Program-made: the position numbers and the translations under genes | NCBI GenBank assembly: GCA_963691655.1 | Contig: OY829326.1 | Location: 96,217,235 to 96,281,234, forward strand | Direction: 5' to 3' | Origin: Toxonevra muliebris | Taxonomy: Eukaryota; Arthropoda; Insecta; Diptera; Pallopteridae | Length of the DNA stretch: 64,000 bases | Notes under the pieces: model-generated | What the model saw: the letters and a program-made list of their open reading frames with translations, nothing else | The model's database searches: none | Told to the model about the DNA's origin: nothing | Shown: one piece after another, positions 34,628 to 46,000 of the stretch | How the letters are laid out: every line of letters begins with the position of its first letter | Numbering within the stretch: position 1 is the first letter of the stretch

Positions 34628-36002
34628 TTAATTGTAATATTATGCGAGTTTCATTAGTGTAAGATTAGCATCCACATCCTTTACATAAAATTCTTGAAAA
34701 AATAGAAAAAATCCAAAAAGCTGAGCCTCGAAGGGGGGGGGGGGGGAGGGGGGGTCAGATTGACCATGTTTTGTGAAAACTTCGTGAAAAGATTTCCAGG
34801 ACTACTATTCCCTGGATCAAGGTAATCAAATAGAGGGAAACCAGCGCAAACTTAGTAATGACTTTTGGAAATTGAAGCTCGACCTATAAATCTAAACTGG
34901 AATAGAGTCAAGAGATTGACGGAAGATATGTAGATCCATATGTATATGAATTTATATATGAGGAAATCCATGGCAACCAATTCTATCCTTAGAAAAGCGA
35001 TTACTTGATTATTTTTAAATTTTTGAAAGCCGTTCATGAGATGTGAATTTTCGTGATAGTTTTTGACAATTTCAAAGACAAAAATGGATCAATTTTAATT
35101 TATTTTTTTTATTTGTGTGCTTTAAATATGCTTTTTGATTATACAATGTAAAAAAATATCCGAAGCTTTTTTATTTTCAATTTCAAGATTAAAATCTTAA
35201 ATTTAAACACAAAAAGTTTTCAGATTTATTTGTTTATAAAATTTGTATCATCCCTCGAGGAAATGGAAATAGTTTCAGTAAGGAGTCGTATCTAATTGAA
35301 AAGATTAACTTTGAGCATCACATCTTTTGGAATCTTCGGATTAAACAAAAATTAGCATCTAGAACTTCAAGTACTAACAACTTTTCATAAAAGGATTTTT
35401 ATTTTACTTGCACACAATACAATTCAATTACAAAAAAAATTGTATAATAAAAATTATACATTTATGAAGTACCTACCATTTTTTATATAACCCCACCAGC
35501 GATATGTAATTCTCATATATAGATAATGACATTCTTTAGAATTCGATTTTGGCTTTATCCTTTTTAATAAAAATAATTCAATTGATTTTGTACTCTGTTT
35601 GTGCGCTACCTACCTATATTTGCTAAATATACAATAGTACTTAGTTTTTTTTGTTAGGTACATATGTATATACATGAGTGTGTATGTATCAGAGACGGAT
35701 GCGTGTTTTTACAATAGCGATACTAATCTCGAGATCACATGTGCTATAAAATTAGGTTAAAAAATCCCGAGATTAAAGAGAAAAAATTCTGGGATTTTCG
35801 GGATTCTTATATAATTACTCAAACTTATTGGAATTAAAATTTTTGTTTCTTTCACATGATTTCATATGAGCGGAAAAAAGCAAAATAAAACATGTAATGA
35901 ATGTATAGTGTTCAATAACTTTTAAAATATTTTTTTATTTCTATCTTATTCTTTCTCATAAGCGACATAGTCTGAAATACGAAAATCTTTTATTAAAATG
36001 CT
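34628..36002. other. AT-rich stretch; poly(G) tract at 34733-34754
   Basis: No gene was recognised. The tract of 14 G, one A and 7 G at 34733-34754 is a striking exception to the base composition and could form a G-quadruplex; such runs are also prone to sequencing error. Confidence 0.6.
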
Positions 36003-36464
36003 GACTTCAAATGGAGAGGCATAACAACTTGCGCCACATCAAGAACGAATATAAGCTCTCCAAAACTAAAGAACTCTTCCAGGATAGAAATCGCACGAAT
36101 AACTGCACTTTATACGGGGCACTATGTAATTGGCTCGCATACAGCGAGAATGATTTCTGCCGTAGTTCTCATGATATCGAAGAGATCGAAAGTCTCGAAT
36201 ACTTTTTGTGTGACTGAATAATAATCTTTGGCATACCTTTCCTATGCAGTGTAGGGGAAGCTGCTAATTTCAACCTCAGCATTCTATTGATGTTTTGTGA
36301 TTTGACTAAATGGTTTGTTGAGACCTAAAACACTGGAATAGCTAGAAAGCTTTCCTTTAGACTTAACCATCAAGATAGTGGTATCAAAAAGGCGTTATTG
36401 CGTTAATTGGGCTTCTTTGGATAACCATTTGGAGCAGCCACTCAACCTAACCTAACCTAACCTA
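36003..36464 (+). pseudogene. 3' end of a second CCTAA-tailed LINE family
   Basis: Plus-strand translation includes LYGALCNWLAYSENDFCRSS, then EEIESLEYFLCD and, after a stop, a region ending LTKWFVET. This matches the C-terminal Cys/His end of R1/LOA/I-type ORF2 (pattern LTGHxxxGxHAxRLGxxxNDFCRSCxxEEEExxxHxLCxCPAL). Several motif residues are changed and stops are present. The fragment runs into a 3' UTR ending CAACCTAACCTAACCTAACC. Its sequence differs from the full-length LINE, so this is a different family with the same pentamer tail. Confidence 0.7.
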
Positions 36465-36719
36465 TAGATATAAAATTTAATTTTACCTTTTTTTTGGTGA
36501 AATTTTTTTTCAGTTCTTTTATGGTAGGACCTCTGAAAAGCAAACTTAAGTTTGTGAAAGTGTATTTTGTGATATATAGTTTTCTTCGTTTTACAAAATT
36601 TTAAATTAAATGTCCAAAAATTTACGTACTCTGTATAGAATCGTTGTTTTCAAATTTTATATTTTTTATAGAAAAAAATCTGTACTTTTCATTGGTTTTC
36701 GACGATATTCTTTAGAGTT
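36465..36719. other. AT-rich non-coding spacer
   Basis: Nothing recognisable between the LINE end and the piggyBac derivative. Confidence 0.4.
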
Positions 36720-36723
36720 TTAA

Positions 36724-37763
36724 CCCTAATCAAATCACGACATTTTTATGACTAATCCAATCAACATGTGCTTCGGAGGCACATATGAGGACATTATAAA
36801 GTTCGAGTTAGTTTTGCCAAAAAAAATTATATTTTTAAAGCATTTTATGAAACTAACTTAAGTAAATAACAATTTTAATGTGAAGAACGATACAAATATC
36901 CATATATTACTAAATTTATGAAAAACATTTATTTGTTAGCGTAATTTAAGCAAACAAGTATTTTTGAAGCATGCTCGCTGCAAGTATTATTGTGACATAT
37001 GGTATATCGCACGATTGTTTGCACATACTGCACTGTTTTGGTGGACACATGTAACATCTTCATCGTGAATTTCCCCTTTTTGTAGTTTTCGGCTCAGGCA
37101 GTTCCTGATAGGGATTTACTTGCAGAAGAATGCAAACATTAGAAGCAGTATTTTTATTACGCTTTTATAGACTGCGACGTTTGATATGCGGCACAACGAG
37201 GTCCTGGATTAAATCTTTCAAAAATAGATTTCACCTTAATCCGGATTTATTTTTGTTCCAATCGAGATATTTATTCACCCAGATAATGAAAGCAGATATT
37301 CCGGAGATATCAATAAGGTTGTAAAAGTGGACAAGCCGCCCAAGATTTAACCGAAAAGCTTTGTGCCATTTGGTAGCGCGTATCCATACCTCTTTTAGTT
37401 TTATTGTAATTTTTGGTTAGTGGTTCACCTCAGGATATTCTTTTTTGGAACAGCTTACGTATGCGTTGCAATATTGCAACAAATCTATATTTCGCATGCA
37501 GGCGATTAGTAATAATACGATAATGTAAGCGAAATATCATATGTGCCTGAAAGGCACATTTTGATTGAATTAACTACATTTTTAGTTTTATGAAAATAAA
37601 AATCATTAAAAAGCTTAAATTTAAATAAAAATAAGTATTTTGTGTACAAAAATAGTTTGGAAAGGAATTCAATTAGTTTAAGTTATATCCTTTTTCATTT
37701 AAAAAGTTAAAGCACTTCAAATTAAAGAATGTGCCTCAGAGGCACATGTTGATTGGATTAGGG
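36724..37763 (-). mobile_element. piggyBac-superfamily deletion derivative, 1,040 bp
   Basis: Both ends abut TTAA (36720-36723 and 37764-37767) and begin CCCTAATC in inverted orientation, then continue AATCAACATGTGC. The left end carries an extra ~25 bases between these blocks (the ACTAATCC word is duplicated). A 19-bp palindrome of the form TGTGCCTnnnAGGCACA occurs three times: 36767-36785, 37541-37559 and 37729-37747. TTAA targets and CCC termini are the piggyBac signature, confirmed by transposase remnants inside. Confidence 0.9.
36960..37470 (-). pseudogene. piggyBac transposase C-terminal remnant
   Basis: Across shifting minus-strand frames the order is NYNKTKRGMDT (family pattern YNxTKGGVDTxD), then RLVHFYNLIDISGISAFIIW (family pattern of the helix after the DDE core), IQDLVVPHIKRRS, and a Cys-rich tail (CYMCPPKQCSMC, then CHNNTCSEHASKILVCLN) matching the C-terminal RING-like finger. 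At least three frameshifts and several stops occur, so it cannot be functional. The catalytic aspartates are not seen, as the N-terminal two thirds is absent. Confidence 0.8.
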
Positions 37764-37767
37764 TTAA

Positions 37768-40700
37768 GGCATTTCAGTAAAATTTTCATAGAAAAAAGAA
37801 AATAATTGGCTTCAAAGTACTTTGTTACAAAATGAGGCTTCAAGAAGTCAAACAATAAACGACTTGGAAATAATTTTGTATCATTGCAAAAGTGTGCCAC
37901 CTTTATCTTATTTCATTATTATAATTTATCTTATTAAAATAAACTGGCTTGAACGAACTATTATCCTACTTGAATATTATCGCAAATTTTCAGTTTTTAT
38001 TTCATATTTCATAAAACTATCAATCCCAGGATTAATCCTGAAGTTGAAATTTGAGTTCCGTAAATCTCGAAATTTTTTCGGGATCGCCATCCCTAATGAT
38101 AACGTTTTATAATCCAATAGCACGTATACAAGTTGTAAAATGTAATCAGCGAAATGTGGATTTCTTCTTTTTGTGTATTATTTGTATGCATCTACACACC
38201 GAAAGAGTTAATTCAATTTTATGTAGAAGTTGATTTTTATTTGTGTGGGTTTTTTTTTTTTTTTTTTTAAATTTACAAGTTATTTCATTTTGATTTTCAA
38301 TTTCAATGTCGCTTTGGATTTTTTCACTACCTCTCTCTCTCTCTCTCTTCAATGATTTCGTATAGTAATTAAAATAAATAACATCTCTATACACTAAAAG
38401 TACCGGTATTGCTACATGTATGAAAGCATTGTTCTGTAGTGTTGCTATCACTGTCGCAGGATCATAAACTTAATTGAAATCGTAGAAAAATGTTTTCAAT
38501 TATAAAAAACACGAATAAAATAAAATAAAAAATTCAATTTTTACAAAGTCATAAAATGAAATAATTGCGTTTTTATATGAATACCGGAATACTAGAGAAA
38601 AAGGTTGAAACTGAAATATCAATGTACGGGAAACAAAAAAAAAAAAAATTTAATAATGTTTTTATACTGTACGTCTGCCATTGAAATGCTTGACTTAAGA
38701 GTTAAACTCTTAACCTCAGGTTGTTCTTTAGCCATACTGAAATATGTTGAAATGCTTCATTCTTTCACTGGCTCTACAACCGATTACACTACTCAAAACC
38801 TAAATTTGCATGAAGTTTTGACTTATTTGCACATAATGGTAGTGGGAATTATTGTTTAAACCTTTGCCACGCCTACTTGAAACTACTACATGAAATTCCG
38901 TTCACTGATACTCCAAATGTCAGAGTTTAAGCAATAAGAAAAAGTTGTTATCCCGTAACGCAGTATATACTTTGTGACAACTATAATAATGACACCTAGA
39001 TTTCGTTTTCAAAATCTGTAATGATAACAGTTTTTTGGTCTGCTAGGTTTACACTGGTCTCTTCTCCTCATCTTCTCGGATATTTGGACGAGAACGATGA
39101 TAGACCTATAGAATGTTATTTTTGTGCACCAACAGTTGGTCTCCTTCGCAATTGCCCATTGAACAAGACTTGTAGGCAAGTCATTATTCGCTCGATCCTA
39201 GGCTGATATTTTTCTTGGAATTAATTTTGAATCTTAGATATACACACGTAATCATTGATGGTTTCGAAGGAATAATTGTCAGTAGTAACAAATTGTCCAA
39301 GGCTTCCTGAGTCTTTGATTGTTGGTATAAGAGGAAAAAGTGTTCATGATAGGTTTCAGCCGTTCACACATCCCGGTAGATAGAACCCTATGTGTGATAT
39401 TAAGCATACTCATGTTACAATATTCGGTGCAAGGCGTGTGGCTGCTGTGTAGATTGGACAGAGTACGCTGAGATTGAATCACTGATTTCGAAAAATCAAT
39501 TTTTTTTTTCTAATTCCGAAAAATTCGTAATAGTTTAGGTTGTACAGCCTTCTAAAAGCAGAGCGGTCTTGTAGTTTTAGGGGTAACTTCAAATTTTAAT
39601 CGCTTTTCTCTTGATTTATACTTTTGGCAATTAGTGGGCACGATAAAAAATAGATTATTCAGAAATTATTCAAGACATGATACGCTGTGCAATGTGGACC
39701 TCGCTTAATTCTTTATTTTAAAAATTTCATATTTTAGAAGCCTAAAAATTGTTATGGAATTCAGTAAAAGTTGGACTTCATTGATCCAGAATTGTGGTTG
39801 AGGTTCATTGCACAGCAACACTTATACAGACTAAGAATCTTTTTGATTTTTTGTTTCAGATCATTTTACGATCAGCAATCGTGCCTCCTCACGGAGGCCT
39901 CAAGTTCAACGCCATGGACACCAAAAAAAAAAAAAAAAAAACAAATTAGAATTATTTCTGATTAGTTAATTAGTTATACAAAAATATCAACATCTTTTAT
40001 ACGTTTTACAAAAAAAAAAGAAATCATTGAAATACCAATTTTCCGGGACTTTTAAATGGTCCCGTAAGCAGCTGTACAGACAGAGCTCGTCAAAGTCTGG
40101 CGGAGGGAAGTCAGCGTTTATTGTATTTTTGGTTTCCGGAATAACTTCCCCAGTTGTGAAAATACACTTAGTATATGCCACCAGATTCAACCTTTTTTCT
40201 TGTAAAAAGAATGTAAATTAAAATATCTTGTTGATTTTTGCATCTGAAAAGATTGTTGTATTTAGTGATTGGTATTAAAATTTCATGAGGAATATGGAAC
40301 GCATCTTTAGTTAACTGGCGTTTTTTGTCTAATTTTCAAAACAAACCTATCGCAAAGAGAAAATATCGCAAATGACCGTGAATTGTGCTTGGGCTCTTTT
40401 CCAATAGATTTTGATTGTTTTCTGGAACTAATTTTTAACAGTTTTATTGAACTACCGCTGTCCAGTCCTAAGACTTTAAGGTTTTTACCTTTATTGCTTT
40501 ACTCAAATGATTTGTCCTCTTACCATTTATTTCAAATTATGACATAATTATCTTTAATGCAGTATTTGTTATTTTAAATGCAATTAACTTAACTGCCTCT
40601 ACCTTCATTGAATTTCTTACAGCCTTAACTGGGAATGAACGTGAACAAAAAAACATTGACCGTTTTTTCGATACAATGCATCGTGGGCTTACATCGTTTT

Positions 40701-41033
40701 CGTTGCATCGTAATAATTCAAAAAAAGAGTTGATTCTACCATATAAGAGCGATAAAACTTTTTCAGTTACCTCGAAGTTTCATCATAATCAGACATCACA
40801 TTTTCAAAACTCAAAATGTTGCATCCAATATGGCGGACGAGTTTTTAAGAAGTCTTATTTTTTTCTCGGCAGAAGTAATAGTTTTCTATGCCGAAAGTGT
40901 TTATGTGCTTCCCAGTTTGGAATGCCTGGAAAGAAAACTTGCGATTATTCTGAGGTTCTTATTGCCTAATTTTAGGTCTTTGAGACCAATAGGATGATCT
41001 ACTCTCCCTTTCGTCTTCTCTTAGTTTTTCTCT
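37768..41033. other. AT-rich stretch with no recognisable gene
   Basis: Frames up to about 100 codons occur without known motifs. There is a T run near 38253-38269, a CT microsatellite at 38331-38348 and A runs near 39925-39940. A minus-strand frame at 39987-40190 and a plus-strand frame at 40676-40969 look unremarkable. Confidence 0.45.
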
Positions 41034-41037
41034 TTAA

Positions 41038-41156
41038 CCCATTAATTGACAATAGTGTGAATACGCACCACTAAAAAAGTGTATTTTTATAGACTAAAAT
41101 TAATATTTTTATAAGATTAAAAATGGTGCGTTTTCGCTCCATTATCAATTAATGGG
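41038..41156. mobile_element. piggyBac-type MITE, 119 bp
   Basis: Perfect TTAA duplications (41034-41037 and 41157-41160) flank inverted ends. The left end is CCCATTAATTGACAATAGTG and the right end in reverse complement is CCCATTAATTGATAATGGAG; both continue to ACGCACCA about 33 bases in. The interior is AT-rich and non-coding. The CCC-starting ends and TTAA target are piggyBac hallmarks, but the sequence differs from the 1,040-bp derivative at 36724. Confidence 0.88.
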
Positions 41157-41169
41157 TTAATGATGTGTG

Positions 41170-41367
41170 CCCTATACATAGAAAGGGTTCAGGATCAATT
41201 CTTAGCCGCTGTTTTTTTTCCTGTGCGTCCAGAGACCCAGCATATAAAGACCGTTTTTGCATTACCTAATTCATTCAGCAGCTTTCGGCATTCCCAGACA
41301 ATTTTTGAGGATATCTCAAAGAAGTTCAGCGCTTTGATTGTTGTTTGGGTGTTTGAGTATTTTACTG
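41170..41367 (-). pseudogene. LINE RNase H domain, C-terminal half
   Basis: Minus-strand reading starts VKYSNTQTTIKALNFFEISS, then KIVWECRKLLNELGN, then VFICWVSGRTGKK. This matches the second half of a LINE RNase H domain (pattern IYSDSQAALKAL ... WVPGHxGxxGN). The aspartate of the SDSQ motif is Asn and the WVPGH histidine is lost, so it is inactive. It is separated from its N-terminal half (42576-42853) by a mariner insertion. Confidence 0.7.
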
Positions 41368-41369
41368 TA

Positions 41370-42573
41370 AGGACTGTATCGAAAAGAAACTGCACACTTT
41401 CAATTCAATATTTCTCACAGTGTAGACATTTGATCAAAATACAGTAAGCACTTTTGGAAAGTGTAATCAATTCTAGTTCTACTGTTACTTCTTTATCTGT
41501 TATTCTTGTTCTAGCTTTCAAGATGCTTCGAATTGAAGATCAGTTAGCTAAACGGTACAAAGTCAGTGCAAATAGCATCAAAAATGTTATAATCAAGTTT
41601 CGCTCAAAGATTGGCCGAAAAGTGTAAGAAAAAATTTCCAAAAAATCCAAAATTTGAAGCAAAAATCCGAAATAAACAAAACCAAATCAATATCAGTGTG
41701 AGATTTTTCAAAAAAAAAAAAAAAAAGCTGGAGCCAGTGCCTCTATGATTGTTAAAGGAAGGCAGACATAATTTAAAAACATACATGATAAAAAAGTACC
41801 AAAAAAAAAAAAAAAAATGATAGCACTATTGCAAATTGGGAAAATATGGCTTCAAAAACTGTATGGCCGTTTACTTAAAGATGTTGTTGAGTGCGTTGTA
41901 ATGGATGATGAAAGCTGTGTTAAAATGGACTCAAGACCAGTTTACCAAGTCTCTAATTCTACACCAAACACAAAGTATGCACTGTAGACCAGTCAGTGTG
42001 AAAAATTGGAGTGGAAAAATTCGGTGAGAAAGTTCTCATCTGGTAGGCTATTTACTCTTGTGGTTTTAAGACCATCCCGTTTTTAACAAAGGTCATTATA
42101 ACCGCAAAAATTAACAAGAATGAATGCTTAAAGCGTCGTGTTATATTTTTTCATAAAAAACACAATGTATCAACAATATTTTGGCTCGGTTTAGCTACTG
42201 CATACATCGCACGTTCGACACCGGATTTTTTAGAAACAAACAACGTCAATTACATTGAAAAATAGGATAACACACCAAACTCTCCAGAATTTCTCTATTA
42301 TCAAACGGAACTTGAAGAAGGATAGTCGAGCTGCAGGTGGCGTGGAAAAATTGAAAAAAGTGAGTTAAGGCAGGCAGTGCCGTTACCAAAGAAGGTGAAA
42401 GGGATACAAAAAATTCGGCGTAAATTAAGAGAATTATTTTTTTGTATAAGTCTTAATGAAAAATAAATTTAGATATATTTATTGTTAATACAAAAAAAGA
42501 TGCAAGCTGAAAAGAATAAAAACCGTTATGTTACAGCAAAACAATGTATGCAATTTCTTTTCGATACAGTCCT
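41370..42573 (+). mobile_element. mariner-like transposon, 1,204 bp, defective
   Basis: 28-bp inverted ends starting AGGACTGTATCGAAAAGAAA match at 26 positions, with TA on each outer side (41368-41369 and 42574-42575). The interior carries a broken mariner transposase on the plus strand: a helix-turn-helix-like start (LRIEDQLAKRYKVSANSIKN), then the catalytic region KLYGRLLKDVVECVVMDDES, then KFGEKVLIWQAICSCGFKTI-like residues, ECLKRRVILFHKKHN, and a tail of basic residues. Multiple stops and frame changes are present. Length and target are typical of mariners. Confidence 0.85.
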
Positions 42574-42575
42574 TA

Positions 42576-42853
42576 CGTTCGAGGTTAAAGATATTTGGAA
42601 TTCTTGTCATAGGCTCAGAGTATCTGCTCTTTAGCCTATATATCCCTGCACCCGTTCCGTTTTCTATGCTCGATTCATTTGTGTACCATTTTATTGTATA
42701 CGCTTTGAGAGAGATTTCGAACATTTCGTTGTTCCTTCCTCTATTGCTGCTGAAATATTTCTCGAAGTTATAATTTTTGTTCATATCAGCTCCAAGCAGT
42801 CTGGTTGGGTTAATTTTCGCTCCTTTACAAAAACGAAAAGTTTCGTGACACAA
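42576..42853 (-). pseudogene. LINE RNase H domain, N-terminal half
   Basis: Minus-strand reading includes IKWYTNESSIENGTGAGIYR, then LKSRYSEPMTRIPNIFNLE. This matches the start of a LINE RNase H (pattern YTDGSKxxxGxGAGIF ... SxFQAE), with the first catalytic Asp changed to Asn and QAE changed to NLE. The frame then runs into the mariner end. About 25 residues expected between this half and the other half are missing in addition to the insertion. Confidence 0.7.
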
Positions 42854-43089
42854 TGCAACAGTTTTTTCTCTTTTTCTGCCAGCTTAAACAAACGGGATTG
42901 CTGTTCTCCTTTTTAATAAAGGACATTAGTTTTTAATCAGCTACGTGTAAATACTCTGTAAACTATTTAAAATACACTTTAAATTTATTAATAAATAAAC
43001 AAAAACAAAAACGTGATAAAACTAATACTTATAATAGACTCGAAAATGATCGTTCGTGGGAAACTTTCAACTTATTCTATGTTTGTAAA
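42854..43089 (-). other. 3' UTR of the repeat-protein gene
   Basis: A poly(A) signal on the minus strand (TTTATT on the given strand, 42984-42989) lies about 100 bases past the stop codon. The region is otherwise AT-rich. Confidence 0.5.
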
Positions 43090-46000
43090 TTATCGCAGAA
43101 AATAATACAAAATAAATGAAATGCTCATAACACTAAAGGAAAAATTTAATGCAACACCATGATTGCATTTGCTATTGCTGCAAGGCCTGCACTCCTGCAC
43201 CTGGCCCTTTCCGTATTTCTCTTCTAAAACTTCGCAAGCGCTCTTCAGATCAGGTACCCCCACACAGCCTCGATTTGTTTTTGTCGCTTTATCATCTACA
43301 AAACAATAAAAAACAATAGTTACAACAATCCTTGAGAATTAAAAATATCAAATACTGTACCTGTAACTTTCACTTTGTAGCAGTGATATGTTACTCCATC
43401 AATACGCTCGACATTTGTTGCACGTTTACCACGATACCGCCTCAATAAATACTCCGCTGGATACTTAATTGAGACAGCAGCCGAAGAAGCAGGCAATGCA
43501 CGCTTCATACGCTTTTTAAGCATGAAAGCCTTTGATTCAAGCTTGTCCGCAACTTCTGTAATCGTCTGATCAGCGGTAAAAGCGCCTGCTTGTTTGAAAT
43601 CTCTATGCGGAGCGAGATTTACAGTTGCTGTGTCTACACCAGTCGCTGATTCTTCAGTAGTCGATGTATCAACACCAGTGGTGGATTGCTCTGTTGTCGA
43701 TGTATCTGCACCAGTGGTTGATTCCTCAGTAGTCGATGTGTCTACTCCAGTGGTGGATTGCTTTGTTGTCGATGTATCTGCACCAGTGGTGGATTGCTCT
43801 GTTGTCGATGTATCTGCACCAGTGGTTGATTCCTCAGTTGTCGATGTGTCTACACCAGTGGTGGATTGCTCTGTTGTCGATCTATCTACAACCGTGGTTG
43901 ATTCCTCAGTAGTCGATGTATCTGCACCAGTGGTGGATTGCTCTGTTGTCGATGTATCTGCACCAGTGGTGGATTGCTCTGTTGTCGATGTATCTAGACC
44001 AGTGGTAGATTGCTCTGTTGTCGATGTATCTCCACCAGTGGTTGATTCCTCAGTTGTCGATGTGTCTACACCAGTGGTGGATTGCTCTGGTGTCGATGTA
44101 TCTACAACCGTGGTTGATTCCTCAGTAGTCGATGTATCTGCACCAATGGTGGATTGCTCTGTTGTCGATGTATCTGCACCAGTGGTGGATTGCTCTGTTG
44201 TCGATGTATCTGCACCAGTGGTGGATTGCTCTGTTGTCGATGTATCTAGACCAGTGGTAGATTGCTCTGTTGTCGATGTATCTGCACCAATGGTGGATTG
44301 CTCTGTTGTCGATGTATCTGCACCTGTGGTGGATTGCTCTGTTGTCGATGTGTCTACATCAGTAATGGATTGCTCTATTGTCGATGTATCTACACCAGTA
44401 GTTGATTCCTCAGTTGTCGATGTGTCTACACCAGTGGTGGATTGCTCTGGTGTCGATGTATCTACAACCGTGGTTGATTCCTCAGTAGTCGATGTATCTG
44501 CACCAATGGTGGATTGCTCTGTTGTCGATGTATCTGCATCAGTGGTGGATTGCTCTGTTGTCGATGTATCTACACCAGTGGTGGATTGCTCTGTTGTCGA
44601 TCTATCTACAACCGTGGTTGATTCCTCAGTAGTCGATGTATCTGCACCAGTGGTGGATTGCTCTGTTGTCGATGTATCTGCACCAGTGGTGGATTGCTCT
44701 GTTGTCGATGTATCTAGACCAGTGGTAGATTGCTCTGTTGTCGATGTATCTCCACCAGTGGTTGATTCCTCAGTTGTCGATGTGTCTACACCAGTGGTGG
44801 ATTGCTCTGTTGTCGATGTATCTGCACCAGTGGTTGATTCCTCAGTAGTCGATGTGACTTCACCAGTGGTGGATTGCTCTGTTGTCGATGTATCTACACC
44901 AGTAGTTGATTCCTCAGCAGTCGATGTGTCTACTCCAGTGGTGGAATGCTCTATTGTCGATGTATCTGCACCAGTGGTTGATTCCTCAGTAGTCGATGTG
45001 TCTTCACCAGTGGTGGATTGCTCTGTTGTCGATGTATCTGCACCAGTGGTTGATTCCTCAGTAGTCGATGTCTCTACTCCAGTGGTGGATTGCTCTGTTG
45101 TCGATGTATCTGCACCAGTGGTGGATTGCTCTGTTGTCGATGTATCTCCACCAGTAGTTGATTCCTCAGTAGTCGATGTGTCTTCACCAGTGGTGGATTG
45201 CTCTGTTGTCGATGTATCTGCACCGGTGGTAGATTGCTCTTTTGTCGATGTATCTGCACCAGTGGTGGATTGCTCTGTTGTCGATGCATCTACACCAGTG
45301 GTTGATTCCTCAGTAGTCGATGTACCTGCACCAGTGGTGGATTGCTCTGTTGTCGATGTATCTACACCAGTAGTTGATTCCTCAGTAGTCGATGTGTCTA
45401 CACCAGTGGTGGATTGCTCTGTTGTCGATGTATCTACACCAGTAGTTGATTCCTCAGTAGTCGATGTGTCTACACCAGTGGTGGATTGCTCTGTTGTCGA
45501 TGTATCTGCACCGGTGGTAGATTGCTCTTTTGTCGATGTATCTGCACCAGTGGTGGATTGCTCTGTTGTCGATGCATCTACACCAGTAGTTGATTCCTCA
45601 GTAGTCGATGTGTCTACACCAGTGGTGGATTGCTCTGTTGTCGATGTATCTACACCAGTAGTTGATTCCTGAGTAGTCGATGTGTCTACACCAGTAGTGG
45701 ATTGCTCTGTTGTCGATGTATCTGCACCAGTAGTTGATTCCTCAGTAGTCGATGTGTCTACACCAGTGGTGGATTGCTCTGTTGTCGATGTTGCTACACC
45801 AGTAGTTGATTCCTCAGTAGTCGATGTGTCTACACCAGTGGTGGATTGCTCTGTTGTCGATGTATCTACACCAGTAGTTGATTCCTCAGTAGTCGATGTG
45901 TCTACACCAGTGGTGGATTGCTCTGTTGTCGATGTTGCTACACCAGTAGTTGATTCCTCAGTAGTCGATGTGTCTACACCAGTGGTGGATTGCTCTGTTG

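Noticed and set aside
34733..34754. Poly(G) as a regulatory G-quadruplex
   Set aside because: It is isolated, near no gene, and homopolymer runs of this kind are error-prone; kept only as a composition note.
36441..36464. Telomeric or interstitial telomere array
   Set aside because: Only two to three CCTAA units occur, each exactly at the 3' end of a LINE. This is an element tail, not a telomere tract.
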